A stretch of 44,249 nucleotides of DNA from an uncultured Mycoplasmatota bacterium (GCA_900547995.1 URIY01000006.1:1-44249), one strand, 5' to 3'. Counted from the first letter of the stretch, positions 1 to 9,440 are shown. Numbers and translations: made by a program. The notes: generated from the letters alone by a model not told the origin.

Positions 1-2
1 AA

Positions 3-86
3 AATGGTGAATCTAAAACCATTAATACAATGATTAGTGAAGATTTAAGTAAAGCCTATTCTATTGAATATGAAGTCGTTAAATAA
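3..86 (+). CDS. C-terminal end of an unidentified protein (cut by window start)
   Basis: An open frame runs from the window edge to a TAA at 84-86 and encodes about 27 residues ending YSIEYEVVK. It is followed by a rho-independent terminator, which supports it as the real 3' end of a gene. There is too little sequence to assign a family. Confidence 0.55.
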   Translation, partial: NGESKTINTMISEDLSKAYSIEYEVVK

Positions 87-106
87 AATAATTAAATTAG
101 AAAATT

Positions 107-130
107 AGGAAAGTTAAACCTTTCCTTTTT
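107..130 (+). terminator. Rho-independent terminator
   Basis: AGGAAAG and CTTTCCT form a 7-bp stem with a 6-nt loop, followed directly by a T run. It closes the gene that enters from the left and insulates the TetR/ABC operon. Confidence 0.75.
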
Positions 131-133
131 ATA

Positions 134-162
134 TTGACATACTTAATTATTTATAATATTAT
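134..162 (+). promoter_or_regulatory. Promoter of the TetR/ABC operon
   Basis: A consensus -35 TTGACA (134-139) is separated by 17 bp from TATTAT (157-162). The predicted start of transcription falls just before or at the 20-bp palindrome at 172-191. Confidence 0.65.
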
Positions 163-171
163 TACATTAGA

Positions 172-191
172 TATATAACATATGTTATATA
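172..191. promoter_or_regulatory. Probable TetR operator (20-bp perfect palindrome)
   Basis: TATATAACATATGTTATATA is a perfect inverted repeat lying between the -10 box and the start codon of the TetR gene, 13 bp upstream of its ATG. TetR regulators commonly bind such palindromes to repress their own operon. The assignment to this TetR protein is inference from position. Confidence 0.6.
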
Positions 192-204
192 AAGGAGTTG
201 AAAT

Positions 205-771
205 ATGCCACCAATTATTAAAGTACAAAGAGATGATATAATAAATAAGGCTTTTGAGGTTTTAAAGACTGAGGGAATAGATTCTATAAATGCTAGATAT
301 CTTGCTAAAAAGTTAAATTGTTCTGTACAGCCAATTTTCTCTAATTTTAAAAATATGGATGATTTAAAATTATGTATTTTAAAGAAGGCAGAAGAATATT
401 TTTATGATTTTATTGCTAGCCTTTTTGATGATTCTATACCAAAATATAAACAAGTTGGAATTAATTATATTAAATTTGCTAAGGAAGAGCCAATCTTATT
501 TAAAATTCTTTTTCTAGATAAAAATCATCTTGATAAAACATTATTAGAAAGTGAAACAGAGTCTTTTAAAATGATTAAATCTTTTATATCAAGTTCGACT
601 AAACTAGATGATGTTAATGATTTCCATTTTCAAATGTGGATTTTTACGCATGGACTTGCTTGTCTTTTAGCAAGCAACAATTATAATTTAAGTGATGATG
701 ATATTAGTAATTTGTTATCTAAACAATTTAAAGCATTAATGTATTTAAATAATGGAAAAGAGGAAATATAA
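205..771 (+). CDS. TetR/AcrR-family transcriptional regulator
   Basis: This is a 188-residue protein with an N-terminal helix-turn-helix (about residues 10-55; ...INARYLAKKLNCSVQPIFSNF...) typical of TetR proteins, and an all-helical C-terminal ligand domain with no recognisable specificity. The start is supported by AAGGAG seven bases upstream. The stop overlaps the ATG of the next gene (TAATG), so it is translationally coupled to the ABC transporter genes. It most likely represses this operon through the palindrome at 172-191 and is released by a transported compound. The inducer cannot be deduced. Confidence 0.85.
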   Translation: MPPIIKVQRDDIINKAFEVLKTEGIDSINARYLAKKLNCSVQPIFSNFKNMDDLKLCILKKAEEYFYDFIASLFDDSIPKYKQVGINYIKFAKEEPILFKILFLDKNHLDKTLLESETESFKMIKSFISSSTKLDDVNDFHFQMWIFTHGLACLLASNNYNLSDDDISNLLSKQFKALMYLNNGKEEI

Positions 772-1706
772 TGAATAATGTTATAGAAATTAAAAATCTA
801 ACTAAAAAATATAAAAATATAAAAGCAATAGATAATATTTCTTTTGATGTCAAAAAGGGCGAAATACTAGGTTTATTAGGACCAAATGGTAGTGGTAAAT
901 CAACAACGATTAATTGTCTTTTATCACTTTTAAAATATGAAGGTGGTATCAAAATATTTGATGAGGAAATGTCACCTAATAAATATAATATAAAGCAAAA
1001 AATAGGTGTTGTTTTTCAAGATGTAGCTATATTTGATGAACTTACAGTAGTAGAAAATATTGATTACTTTTGTGGTTTATATATAAAAGATAAAATAAAA
1101 AGAAAAAGATATGTTGATGATGCGATTAAATTAGTAAAGTTAGAAGATTATAGAAAGTTTTATCCTAAACAATTAAGTGGTGGTTTATTAAGAAGGCTTA
1201 ATATTGCGTGCGGTATTACTCATAAACCAGAAATTATTTTTTTAGATGAACCTACCGTTGCTGTTGATCCTCAAAGTAGAAATAGTATTTTAGAAGATAT
1301 TAAAATGTTAAGAGATAATGGTGCAACAATTATTTATACAACGCACTATATGGAGGAAGTTGAAATTATATGTGATAGAGTAATTATTTTAGATAAAGGA
1401 AAAATAATTGCGAATGGAACATGTGATGAATTAAAAAGACTAGCAAAAATAGAAGAAAAAATAATAATTGAAATACCTAATTTATCTGATAAGTTACTTG
1501 CTGATATAAAGAAAGATAAAGATATAGTAAATATAAAATATGAAAATAATGAATTATTTATTACTTATGGTAAAGGGAAAAATAATTTAGAGAAAATTAT
1601 AGACTATTTAAAGACTAATAAAATTAATTATTTATCTATCTATTCGGAAAGACCAACCTTAAATGATGTATTCTTAGAACTTACTGGCAAGGAGCTTAGA
1701 GATTAA
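771..1706 (+). CDS. ABC transporter ATP-binding protein (drug-efflux/ABC-2 type)
   Basis: This 311-residue nucleotide-binding subunit has Walker A GPNGSGKS (residues 37-44), signature LSGG (135-138), Walker B IIFLDE (155-160) and an H-loop in TTHYMEE. After about residue 215 comes the C-terminal extension seen in DrrA/CcmA-like efflux ATPases. It overlaps the regulator upstream and the first permease downstream by one base each, so the four genes form one coupled operon. It should energise export by the two following permeases at the cytoplasmic face. The substrate is unknown. Multidrug or antimicrobial export is the usual role of such TetR-linked systems. Confidence 0.9.
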   Translation: MNNVIEIKNLTKKYKNIKAIDNISFDVKKGEILGLLGPNGSGKSTTINCLLSLLKYEGGIKIFDEEMSPNKYNIKQKIGVVFQDVAIFDELTVVENIDYFCGLYIKDKIKRKRYVDDAIKLVKLEDYRKFYPKQLSGGLLRRLNIACGITHKPEIIFLDEPTVAVDPQSRNSILEDIKMLRDNGATIIYTTHYMEEVEIICDRVIILDKGKIIANGTCDELKRLAKIEEKIIIEIPNLSDKLLADIKKDKDIVNIKYENNELFITYGKGKNNLEKIIDYLKTNKINYLSIYSERPTLNDVFLELTGKELRD

Positions 1707-2854
1707 TGTTTTTTCATAATGTCAAATATAATTTAAAAGCATTATTTAAGAATAAAGGTTTAATTTTTTGGTCATTTGCATTCCCAATAATTATGGCAAC
1801 TCTTTTTAATATGGCTTTTGGTAATTGGGAAGAATCAGAAAAATTTACTTCCATTAATATTGGAATTGTAACTAATGAATATTTTGATAATAATATAATT
1901 GCTAAAAACGTTTTCAATTCTCTTAGTGACGGTGATAATAAAATTTTTAATATAACTTATGCTTCAAAAGATGAGGTAACAAATTTATTAACGGATAAAA
2001 AAATAGAAGGTATAATTGAATATACCAATAGTAATCCTAACATAATAATTAATTCTAATTCTGTATCATCAACGATTATAAAATCAGTTGTTGATGAAAT
2101 AGAAACCAATAATACTATATTTAATGATTTAATGAAAAGTGGTAAATATGCATCTAATGATATGGAAGAACAAGTAAACAGAATTATAGAAAAAATAAAT
2201 AGTACTACTATAAATACCAAAGATATAAGTGTAAAAAAATTAGATATTGCTGTTATTGAATATTATTCACTGCTTGCTATGACATGTTTATATGGTGGTT
2301 TTATTGCCATGAGTGCTATTAGTAATAGTTTAGCAAGTGCTTCTAGTAGAGGTAAAAGAGTAGCAATCTCACCCATAAAAAAATCTATGGCTATATTATC
2401 TAGTTTATGTGCATCATTTATTGTTCAGTTAATAGGTGCTCTTCTTTTATTAATATATATAAATATTATTGGTGTAAATTTGCACACTAATTTGATATCT
2501 TTATTTGTTATAACTATTTTAGGTGTATTATCAGGCATTTCTATAGGCCTTATTGTATCTGTTATGATAAATAAAAGTGAAGACACTAAACTTGGTATTA
2601 TAATTGCTATTTCAATGGCATTATCAGTTCTATCTGGTATGACAGGTGTAAGTTTAAAATATGTTATTGATTCTAAAATACCTTTTATAAATAAAATAAA
2701 TCCAGCAGCTATGATAACAGATGGATTATATGCTGTATATTATGAAAATAGTACACGATTTTTAAATAATATTATATCCTTAATTATTTTTATATCTTTA
2801 TTAATAGTTATATCAATACTTTATATGAGGAGGAAAAAATATGACAATATTTAA
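1706..2854 (+). CDS. ABC-2 type transporter permease (first of two)
   Basis: This 382-residue membrane protein has one transmembrane helix near residues 18-37, a long polar extracytoplasmic segment (about 40-180), then a cluster of about five hydrophobic helices to the C-terminus. This is the ABC-2/YhgE-like architecture of drug exporters. Its start overlaps the ATPase stop by one base (TAATG) and its 3' end overlaps the next permease by 14 bases, so translation is coupled. Together with the next protein it probably forms the heterodimeric membrane channel. Confidence 0.85.
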   Translation: MFFHNVKYNLKALFKNKGLIFWSFAFPIIMATLFNMAFGNWEESEKFTSINIGIVTNEYFDNNIIAKNVFNSLSDGDNKIFNITYASKDEVTNLLTDKKIEGIIEYTNSNPNIIINSNSVSSTIIKSVVDEIETNNTIFNDLMKSGKYASNDMEEQVNRIIEKINSTTINTKDISVKKLDIAVIEYYSLLAMTCLYGGFIAMSAISNSLASASSRGKRVAISPIKKSMAILSSLCASFIVQLIGALLLLIYINIIGVNLHTNLISLFVITILGVLSGISIGLIVSVMINKSEDTKLGIIIAISMALSVLSGMTGVSLKYVIDSKIPFINKINPAAMITDGLYAVYYENSTRFLNNIISLIIFISLLIVISILYMRRKKYDNI

Positions 2855-3986
2855 AACCTTTTTCAAACTTGTTAATAAAAATAAGGCTCATCTAATTTTA
2901 TATACGGCTCTTTTAATATCATTTACATGTATAACACTTAGTAATAATGAAACTAATCTTAACTATGCTGATAGTAAACCTGATGTTATTATTATAGATA
3001 ATGATAATAGTAAATTAAGTAATCATTTTAAAAATTATTTTAAGAAGAGTGCAAAAGTTAAAGATAAAGACTTTACTAATGACCAAATTGAAGATGAATT
3101 ATTTTATCGTTTTTCAAGTTATGTTATATATATACCAAAGGGTTTTGAACAAAGTATTTTTGATGGTAATATTAAGCAGATTGAATATAAAAGTGTTGAT
3201 GATTATGAAGCATCACTTGCAAGTCTTACTTTAAATAAATATTTAAGTGTTCTTGACATTTATAAAGATATAGATAATGATATTGATTCATTAATTAATC
3301 ATATAGATACATCATTAGAAGGAAAAACAACAGTTACTGTTAATTCTAAATTAAATTCTAATTCATTAAGTAGAGTAGGTTTTTATTATTCTTTTATGAA
3401 TTATTCTCTTTTAGCAGGATGTATATATGTTTTAGTTGTTATTATATCTATTTTTAGAAAACAAAATATATTACAAAGAAATATAATTAGTGGTATGAAT
3501 TATAATAAATTAAATAGAGAATTATTATTATCTGGCTTTCTTTTTGCTTTCTTTGTTTGGCTTATATATGTAGGTATTTCTTTTATAATTGGTGGTAAAA
3601 CCGTTTTAACAACAAATGGAATATGTATGATTATATTATCATTTATATTTTTGATATATGCTATTTCAATTGGCTTTTTGATTTCTAATTTATTAAAAAG
3701 TAAAAATGCCATTAATGGTATTATTAATGTAATATCGCTTGGTTCATCATTTTTATGCGGTGTTTTTGTTAGTTTAGAATTTTTACCAAGTAGTGTGTTA
3801 AAACTTGCTCATTTTATTCCTAATTATTACTACATAGATGGTATTACAAAATTATCAAAAATGGAAAATATAAGTATTGATACACTAAAACCATTATTTA
3901 GTAATGTTGTTATTTTATTAGTATCATCATTAGTATTTATATTATTATCATTTGTAATATCTAAAAAGAGAAGAAAATTAGCATAA
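2841..3986 (+). CDS. ABC-2 type transporter permease (second of two)
   Basis: This 381-residue protein has the same layout as its upstream neighbour: an N-terminal helix (about 15-33), a hydrophilic external domain (about 40-175) and five or six C-terminal helices. An AGGAGG lies a few bases before the ATG, inside the preceding gene. It is the last gene of the operon and is followed by a terminator at 4052-4077. The two permeases are diverged paralogs, which suggests a heterodimer. Confidence 0.83.
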   Translation: MTIFKTFFKLVNKNKAHLILYTALLISFTCITLSNNETNLNYADSKPDVIIIDNDNSKLSNHFKNYFKKSAKVKDKDFTNDQIEDELFYRFSSYVIYIPKGFEQSIFDGNIKQIEYKSVDDYEASLASLTLNKYLSVLDIYKDIDNDIDSLINHIDTSLEGKTTVTVNSKLNSNSLSRVGFYYSFMNYSLLAGCIYVLVVIISIFRKQNILQRNIISGMNYNKLNRELLLSGFLFAFFVWLIYVGISFIIGGKTVLTTNGICMIILSFIFLIYAISIGFLISNLLKSKNAINGIINVISLGSSFLCGVFVSLEFLPSSVLKLAHFIPNYYYIDGITKLSKMENISIDTLKPLFSNVVILLVSSLVFILLSFVISKKRRKLA

Positions 3987-4051
3987 ATAGATTAACTATA
4001 TTATGTTATTAGTAAAAATTTAATACTGTGGATTTATCACATATGTAAAAG

Positions 4052-4077
4052 ACTAGATTATTCTAGTTTTTTTCTTT
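4052..4077 (+). terminator. Rho-independent terminator
   Basis: ACTAGA and TCTAGT pair around a TTAT loop and are followed by a T-rich run. It ends the ABC transporter operon before the NAD operon promoter. Confidence 0.7.
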
Positions 4078-4135
4078 TAATTAATATTGTTAAAAAATAA
4101 AAAAATTATTTTTTTTAAAAATTTTAAAATTTTAG

Positions 4136-4174
4136 TTGACAGAAACAATTGTTTGTAATATATTGTTAATAACA
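4136..4174 (+). promoter_or_regulatory. Promoter and candidate operator of the NAD salvage operon
   Basis: TTGACA (4136-4141), a 17-bp spacer and TATATT (4159-4164) form a near-consensus promoter. The spacer contains the perfect palindrome AAACAATTGTTT (4143-4154). A second short palindrome TGTTA-A-TAACA (4164-4174) overlaps the -10 end. Either could bind the NrtR-type regulator encoded at 10310. An AACAGAT/ATCTGTT hairpin follows in the leader (4171-4191). Confidence 0.55.
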
Positions 4175-4243
4175 GATGGAACAAATCTGTTTAAAATTTA
4201 AAATTTGTTTTTAATAAAATGTTAATAAGAAAGAAGAGATAAT

Positions 4244-4891
4244 ATGAAAAATGATTTATTTAAAGAAAAATATGAGGATATTAAAAAGGCTCTTTATATT
4301 ATTGATATGAATAACGGTTTTGTTAATTTTGGACCAATGGCTAATCAAGAATATAAGAAAATAGTACCATATCAATTAGAGATGATTGATAAATTTAGAA
4401 GGGAAAATCAATTAGTTAATTTTATTTTAGAGGGTCATAAAGAAGATGCTACTGAGTTTAATTTATATCCTAAACATTGTATTATGGGAACAGATGAAGC
4501 ATCTTTAATACCAGAACTTATAGGTGAGCAAAATAAGGATAGAACAGAGGTTTATTATAAAAATTCCATTAATGGAATGCTTAATCATAAACTTCAAGAT
4601 GATATAAAGAAACTTAAAAATTTAAAAGAAATTGTTATTGAAGGTGTATGTGCTGATTTATGTATCATGGATTTTGCAAGAACTTACTCTAGATATTTAG
4701 ATGAAATAAATAAAGAAGCAAAAATATTTGTTGTCGAGAATGCGATTGATACATTTGATGCACCTAATCATAATCGAGTAGAATGGTTAGAAATTGCTAG
4801 GAAGGTAATGGAACAAGCCGGTATTATAATTGTTCCTGATATAGAAGATTTAGAAAGAAAGGAAAAAGAGTTAAAATTAACTCTTAAATAG
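4244..4891 (+). CDS. pncA: Nicotinamidase (isochorismatase-like hydrolase)
   Basis: This 215-residue enzyme would hydrolyse nicotinamide to nicotinic acid and ammonia. The catalytic triad is visible: Asp21 (IIDMNNGF), Lys106 (YYKNSING) and nucleophile Cys140 (VCADLCIMDFA). The family segment EF..YP.HC..GT.EA is at residues 71-86. The usual metal-site Asp-x-His is replaced by Gly-His (64-65), so the metal ligands may differ slightly. It is the first gene of the NAD operon, with AAGAAGAG as ribosome site, and is nine bases from pncB, which uses its product. Confidence 0.88.
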   Translation: MKNDLFKEKYEDIKKALYIIDMNNGFVNFGPMANQEYKKIVPYQLEMIDKFRRENQLVNFILEGHKEDATEFNLYPKHCIMGTDEASLIPELIGEQNKDRTEVYYKNSINGMLNHKLQDDIKKLKNLKEIVIEGVCADLCIMDFARTYSRYLDEINKEAKIFVVENAIDTFDAPNHNRVEWLEIARKVMEQAGIIIVPDIEDLERKEKELKLTLK

Positions 4892-4899
4892 GTGAAAAT

Positions 4900-6378
4900 A
4901 TGAAAATATACAATGGTTATGAAAGATTACCAAGAAATTATACATTAATGTCAGATGAATATGAATTTACAATGGCAAATAGTTATTTGCAAAATAATAA
5001 AGAAGAGGAAGAAGCAGCATTTGATTTATTTTTTAGAAAAATTCCTAATAATGGTGGATATGCTATTATGGCAGGCCTTGATAAAGTTATTTCTTATATA
5101 CAAAATTTAAAGTTTGGTGAAAAAGAATTAGAATATTTTAAAAGAAATGGTTACTCTTTAGATTTTGTTAATTATTTACGAAATTTTAAATTTACTGGTG
5201 ATATATATGCGATTCCGGATGGAACACCAGTGTTTCCTAATGAGCCACTTATTACTATAAAGGCTCCATTAATTGAAGTACAAATAGTAGAAACGGCAAT
5301 CTTATCCATGATAAATGGGGCAATGGAGCATGCAACAGGTGCTAGAAAAATAATAGAAGCAACACCTAAAAATGTTAGTGTTATGGAATTTGGCGCTAGA
5401 AGAGCTGATGGCCCAGAAGCAGCCATAGATTCGTCTATATATGGAATAATGGCTGGTTGCACAGGTACTAGTAATATGGTAGCAGCTGATATGTTAAATA
5501 AGAAGGCTATGGGAACAATGGCACATAGCTATATTGAATCTTTTAATTGTGAATATGATGCCTTTTTATCATACGCATTAAACTATCCAAATAATTGTAT
5601 TTTACTTGTTGATACATATGATACTTTAAAAAGTGGAGTTATAAACGCTATTAGAGTATTTAAATATATGAGAGAAAATAATATGTCTCTTGATCATATT
5701 GGTATAAGAATTGACTCAGGTGATTTAGCGTATCTTTCTAAAGAGGCTAGAAAAATGCTTGATGCTGCAGGTTTTCCTCAAGCAAAAATATGTTTAAGTA
5801 ATGGTCTTACAGCAGAAACAATTGAAAATCTAATTATACAAGGTGCTAAGTTTGATATGCTTGGTGTTGGTGATAATATATCTAAACCAGAAGGTAGAAT
5901 GGGTTGTGTATATAAAGAAGTTGCACTTAATATAAATGGTGAATTAATGCCTAAAATTAAATTATCAAATGATACTATAAAAATAACTAATCCTGGTTTT
6001 AAAAAGGTTTATCGCGCTTACGATAATAAAACAGGTTATGCTATTGCTGATATTATTGAACTAAATCCTAAATTGTTAAATCAAAAAGAATTACTTATTA
6101 TAGATCCATCAAATCCTAATAATAAAAGAGTCATTAATGACTTTACTTTAGTACCTCTTCAAAAAACAATCTTTAAAAATGGTAATTTAGTTTATGAAGA
6201 AAATAATTTAGATATTGATGATGTTGCAAAATATTGTCATGATCAAATGGAAACTTTATATGAAGAAGTAAAGAGAACTTTAATGCCACATAAATATCAA
6301 GTGGCTACTACAGAGGAATATCTTGAGTATAAAGATGATGTTATTGAAAAAGAAAGAGTTAAAATTAAAAAAATATAG
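4900..6378 (+). CDS. pncB: Nicotinate phosphoribosyltransferase
   Basis: This 492-residue protein is full length for the family. It opens with the typical N-terminus (LMSDEYEFTMANSYL) and contains HSYIESF and RIDSGDLAYLSKEARKMLD, the characteristic phosphoribosyl-binding and active-site segments. It converts nicotinic acid and PRPP to nicotinic acid mononucleotide. Its substrates come from the neighbouring nicotinamidase and PRPP synthetase. The next gene starts 7 bases after its stop, consistent with one polycistronic message. Confidence 0.93.
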   Translation: MKIYNGYERLPRNYTLMSDEYEFTMANSYLQNNKEEEEAAFDLFFRKIPNNGGYAIMAGLDKVISYIQNLKFGEKELEYFKRNGYSLDFVNYLRNFKFTGDIYAIPDGTPVFPNEPLITIKAPLIEVQIVETAILSMINGAMEHATGARKIIEATPKNVSVMEFGARRADGPEAAIDSSIYGIMAGCTGTSNMVAADMLNKKAMGTMAHSYIESFNCEYDAFLSYALNYPNNCILLVDTYDTLKSGVINAIRVFKYMRENNMSLDHIGIRIDSGDLAYLSKEARKMLDAAGFPQAKICLSNGLTAETIENLIIQGAKFDMLGVGDNISKPEGRMGCVYKEVALNINGELMPKIKLSNDTIKITNPGFKKVYRAYDNKTGYAIADIIELNPKLLNQKELLIIDPSNPNNKRVINDFTLVPLQKTIFKNGNLVYEENNLDIDDVAKYCHDQMETLYEEVKRTLMPHKYQVATTEEYLEYKDDVIEKERVKIKKI

Positions 6379-6385
6379 GTGTTAT

Positions 6386-6982
6386 ATGATTAGAAAAGAA
6401 AAAATAGAATTATTAGAAAGTTATATTAATGAACTTAAAACGATTAAAATGGATTATATGGATAATACCGAAAAATTTTTAAATATTGAAAGGTATAAGT
6501 GTTTACTTAATAATGGAAAAAACATAACTAGAGAAAAAATATTAAAAGGTAGAAGCGATGGAAGTGCCTCAATTATTATGCCAATTATCAAAGATACAGG
6601 TGAAATAATTTTTTCTGTCGAACCCAGAGTATTTACTAAAGCCCAAGTTTGCGTTAATTTACCTGCAGGATATATTGAGAAAGGTGAAACAGGAATAGAT
6701 GCTGCGAGAAGAGAACTATTAGAAGAAACGGGATTTATTTTTAATGATTATGTCCATTTGGGATCATTTTACCAAGATCAAGGTTGTAGTAGTGCCTTAA
6801 ATGAATATATTTTAGGTTTAGATTGTGTCAAACAAGCTAATCAAAATTTAGATGATGGTGAGTTTATAAAATATTTTATATGTAATTATGATGAAGCAAA
6901 ATACTTAATTAATTCAGGATACGTTTGTGATACAAATTCAGTTTTAGCCTTTGAAAGAGCTAAACAATATATAAGAAAGTAG
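6386..6982 (+). CDS. Nudix hydrolase, probable ADP-ribose pyrophosphatase
   Basis: The 198-residue protein carries an intact Nudix box, G-Y-I-E-K-G-E ... RRELLEETGF. Overall it resembles NudF-type ADP-ribose pyrophosphatases, with an N-terminal domain preceding the Nudix fold. I placed the start at 6386 (MIRKEK...) because a longer reading frame from 6323 would run inside pncB. In an NAD operon it would recycle ADP-ribose to ribose 5-phosphate and AMP, the former being substrate for the PRPP synthetase two genes on. Exact substrate specificity cannot be read from the sequence. Confidence 0.85.
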   Translation: MIRKEKIELLESYINELKTIKMDYMDNTEKFLNIERYKCLLNNGKNITREKILKGRSDGSASIIMPIIKDTGEIIFSVEPRVFTKAQVCVNLPAGYIEKGETGIDAARRELLEETGFIFNDYVHLGSFYQDQGCSSALNEYILGLDCVKQANQNLDDGEFIKYFICNYDEAKYLINSGYVCDTNSVLAFERAKQYIRK

Positions 6983-6989
6983 GGATATT

Positions 6990-7745
6990 ATGAATTTTAA
7001 TGTAGAAGAACAAACAAATAAAATTATTAATTTTATAAGAGATTATTATCAAACAAATAATTTAGGTGGAGCAGTTATAGGAATAAGTGGTGGTAAAGAT
7101 AGTGCTGTAGTGTCAGCTTTATTTACTAAGGCTCTTGGAAAAGAAAATGTTGTAGGTTTAACACTACCATGTCATTCTAATAGTCTTGATAGAGAGGATG
7201 CTAAAAAGATTAGTGATTATTATGGTTTTAAATTATATAATTTAGATTTAACACATGTTTTTGATGCATTTATCATGGAAACAGAAAAAATTGATAACTT
7301 TAGTTTAGATGAAAGAAAGAATAGTGATATCAACTTAAAACCAAGACTTAGAATGGCTTCATTATACTATATGGCTGCCTTATTAAGTGCTAAAACAGGA
7401 AAAACATATTTAGTCGCAGGAACAAGTAATAAATGTGAATTATATGTTGGATACTTTACTAAAGGTGGAGATTCTGTACATGATATTGGCATTTTAAACG
7501 ATTTGACTGTAGATGAAGTTATTAAGATAGGAGAATATTTAAAGGTACCAAGTGATGTTCTTTATAAAAAACCAAGTGATGGTTTATCTAATATGAGTGA
7601 TGAGGATAAATTAGGAGTTAAATATAGTGAGATTGCTGCATATATAGAAAATCATGATAATGTTGACGAGGAAGTATGCAATAAAATAAAAAAATTACAT
7701 AAAGCAAATGAACATAAGTTTAATATACCTACATATAGAAAATAG
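6990..7745 (+). CDS. nadE: NH3-dependent NAD synthetase
   Basis: This 251-residue enzyme has the ATP-pyrophosphatase loop GISGGKDSA and the NAD synthetase signature GTSNKCELYVGYFTKGGDS. There is no glutaminase domain, so ammonia is the nitrogen donor. It amidates nicotinic acid adenine dinucleotide to NAD, the last step of the pathway. It lies 7 bases after the Nudix gene and 8 before the PRPP synthetase gene. Confidence 0.93.
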   Translation: MNFNVEEQTNKIINFIRDYYQTNNLGGAVIGISGGKDSAVVSALFTKALGKENVVGLTLPCHSNSLDREDAKKISDYYGFKLYNLDLTHVFDAFIMETEKIDNFSLDERKNSDINLKPRLRMASLYYMAALLSAKTGKTYLVAGTSNKCELYVGYFTKGGDSVHDIGILNDLTVDEVIKIGEYLKVPSDVLYKKPSDGLSNMSDEDKLGVKYSEIAAYIENHDNVDEEVCNKIKKLHKANEHKFNIPTYRK

Positions 7746-7753
7746 GAGGATTT

Positions 7754-8824
7754 ATGGAAGATTTAAAATTAATTGTTTTAGATAATATTTGGGACTTAGG
7801 AAAAAGAACAAATGACTATTTAAAACAAATAAATAAAAATGATAATGATTACATCATTCCTATCACAAGAAGTAGATTTAGCAATGGAGAGGGAAAGATT
7901 AAAATTAATGATACTGTTAGAGATAAGGATATTTATATTTTAAGTGATGTTGGTAATTATGATATTACTTATAAGATGCATGGTATTATAGAACATATGT
8001 CACCAGATGAACATTTTCAAGATATAAAGAGAGTTATATCGGCTATTAGTGGATATGCGCATAAAATTACTCTTATTATGCCACTTTTGTATGAATCAAG
8101 ACAACATAAAAGAAAGGGTAAAGAATCTTTAGATTGTGCTATTGCACTTCAAGAACTAGAAAGACTTGGTGTTAATCATATTATTACTTTTGATGCTCAT
8201 GATCCAAATGTTGCTAATTCAATACCCAATCTTCCATTTGAAAATGTTTTTGTTGCCCATGATATTTTAGATGGTTTATTAGAAAATGAAGATGTTAATA
8301 ATTTACTTGTTATAAGCCCTGATATGGGTGCAATGGAACGTGCTAGATATTATGCTGAAATGTTAATGTGTAATGTTGGTGTATTTTATAAACGAAGAGA
8401 TTTAACAAAAATCATAAATGGTAAAAATCCTATTATTGAACATGCCTATTTAGGTGAAGATGTATCTAACAAAAATATTATTGTTGTAGATGATATGATT
8501 GCAAGTGGTGAGTCTATGCTTGATGTTGCTAAAAAACTAAGGGAAAAGGGTTCCAATAAAATATATTTAGTCGCTACATTTTCTCTTCTTACAGAAGGCG
8601 CTGAAATATTTATAGAAGCATATAAAAATAAATTATTTGATAAACTTTATTCAACTAATTTATCTTATGTACCTGATATTATAAAAAAAGAACCATGGTA
8701 TCAAGAAATAGATTGTTCTAAAAGACTTGCATGTATCATAAATGCTTTAAATAAAAAGGAATCATTAAAACCTATATATGATGATAAACAGGATATATTA
8801 GATAAGGTAAAAAATCATTTATGA
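7754..8824 (+). CDS. prs: Divergent ribose-phosphate pyrophosphokinase (PRPP synthetase)
   Basis: This 356-residue protein has recognisable PRPP synthetase features. A flexible-loop-like segment lies in ESRQHKRKGKESLDC, the metal/ribose region is FDAHDPN, and the PRPP-binding loop is VVDDMIASGESM. It is about 40 residues longer than the common housekeeping enzyme and diverges at several conserved points (FDAHDPN rather than DLHA-Q). Its place between nadE and nadD suggests a dedicated PRPP supply for PncB. An AGGAGG precedes the ATG, and its stop overlaps the nadD start (ATGA). Confidence 0.82.
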   Translation: MEDLKLIVLDNIWDLGKRTNDYLKQINKNDNDYIIPITRSRFSNGEGKIKINDTVRDKDIYILSDVGNYDITYKMHGIIEHMSPDEHFQDIKRVISAISGYAHKITLIMPLLYESRQHKRKGKESLDCAIALQELERLGVNHIITFDAHDPNVANSIPNLPFENVFVAHDILDGLLENEDVNNLLVISPDMGAMERARYYAEMLMCNVGVFYKRRDLTKIINGKNPIIEHAYLGEDVSNKNIIVVDDMIASGESMLDVAKKLREKGSNKIYLVATFSLLTEGAEIFIEAYKNKLFDKLYSTNLSYVPDIIKKEPWYQEIDCSKRLACIINALNKKESLKPIYDDKQDILDKVKNHL

Positions 8825-9402
8825 AAATAGGAATATTTGGAGGTAGTTTTAATCCACCACATAATATGCATAAGAATATTGCTCTAAAGCTTATTAATAA
8901 GGGGTATCTTGATAAAGTTATATTTGTGCCAACTGGAGATAAATATAATAAAGATGGATTATTAAATCAAAAAGATAGATACAATATGGTAAAGTTAATG
9001 ATTGAAGGTTGTGACAATTTAGAGGTATCTGATTATGAATTTAATAAACTAACTTATACATATGAAACACTTGATTATTTTAAAAATATTTATAAAGACG
9101 ATGATATATATTTTATATGTGGATCAGATAATTTGAAACAAATAACTTTGTGGAGAAAGTATGATTATATCTTAAGGAATTATAAAATGATTGTTATTAG
9201 AAGAAATAATGATGATATAGATAAAATAATAAATAATTTGCTTATTTATTATAAAAATATAATATGTATTACTGATATACAAAATAGTTTATCATCTACA
9301 TTAATTAGAGAAAATTTAAACAAAAATAATGATACATATTTATTACAAAATATGGATGCAAATGTTCTTAAATATATAAAAAATAATTCTATTATATATT
9401 AA
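8821..9402 (+). CDS. nadD: Nicotinate-nucleotide adenylyltransferase
   Basis: This 193-residue nucleotidyltransferase begins with GIFGGSFNPPH and ends with the SSTLIREN motif of the family. Both ATP-binding elements are therefore present, although the usual GH after PPH reads NMH. It adenylates nicotinic acid mononucleotide to the dinucleotide used by NadE. It is translationally coupled to the preceding gene by a 4-base overlap. Confidence 0.9.
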   Translation: MKIGIFGGSFNPPHNMHKNIALKLINKGYLDKVIFVPTGDKYNKDGLLNQKDRYNMVKLMIEGCDNLEVSDYEFNKLTYTYETLDYFKNIYKDDDIYFICGSDNLKQITLWRKYDYILRNYKMIVIRRNNDDIDKIINNLLIYYKNIICITDIQNSLSSTLIRENLNKNNDTYLLQNMDANVLKYIKNNSIIY

Positions 9403-9440
9403 AATGTGTTAGTATAATAGTATATGAAAAGAGGAATATA

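Noticed and set aside
728..952. Minus-strand open frame opposite the ABC ATPase
   Set aside because: It lies fully antisense to the TetR end and a well-conserved ATPase, has no ribosome site and no recognisable motifs.
5172..5462. Minus-strand open frame opposite pncB
   Set aside because: It is antisense to conserved pncB codons. Its composition is explained by the opposite strand.
6323..6385. Longer N-terminus for the Nudix protein
   Set aside because: It would overlap pncB by 56 bases and adds a lysine-rich stretch unlike the family. ATG 6386 fits better.
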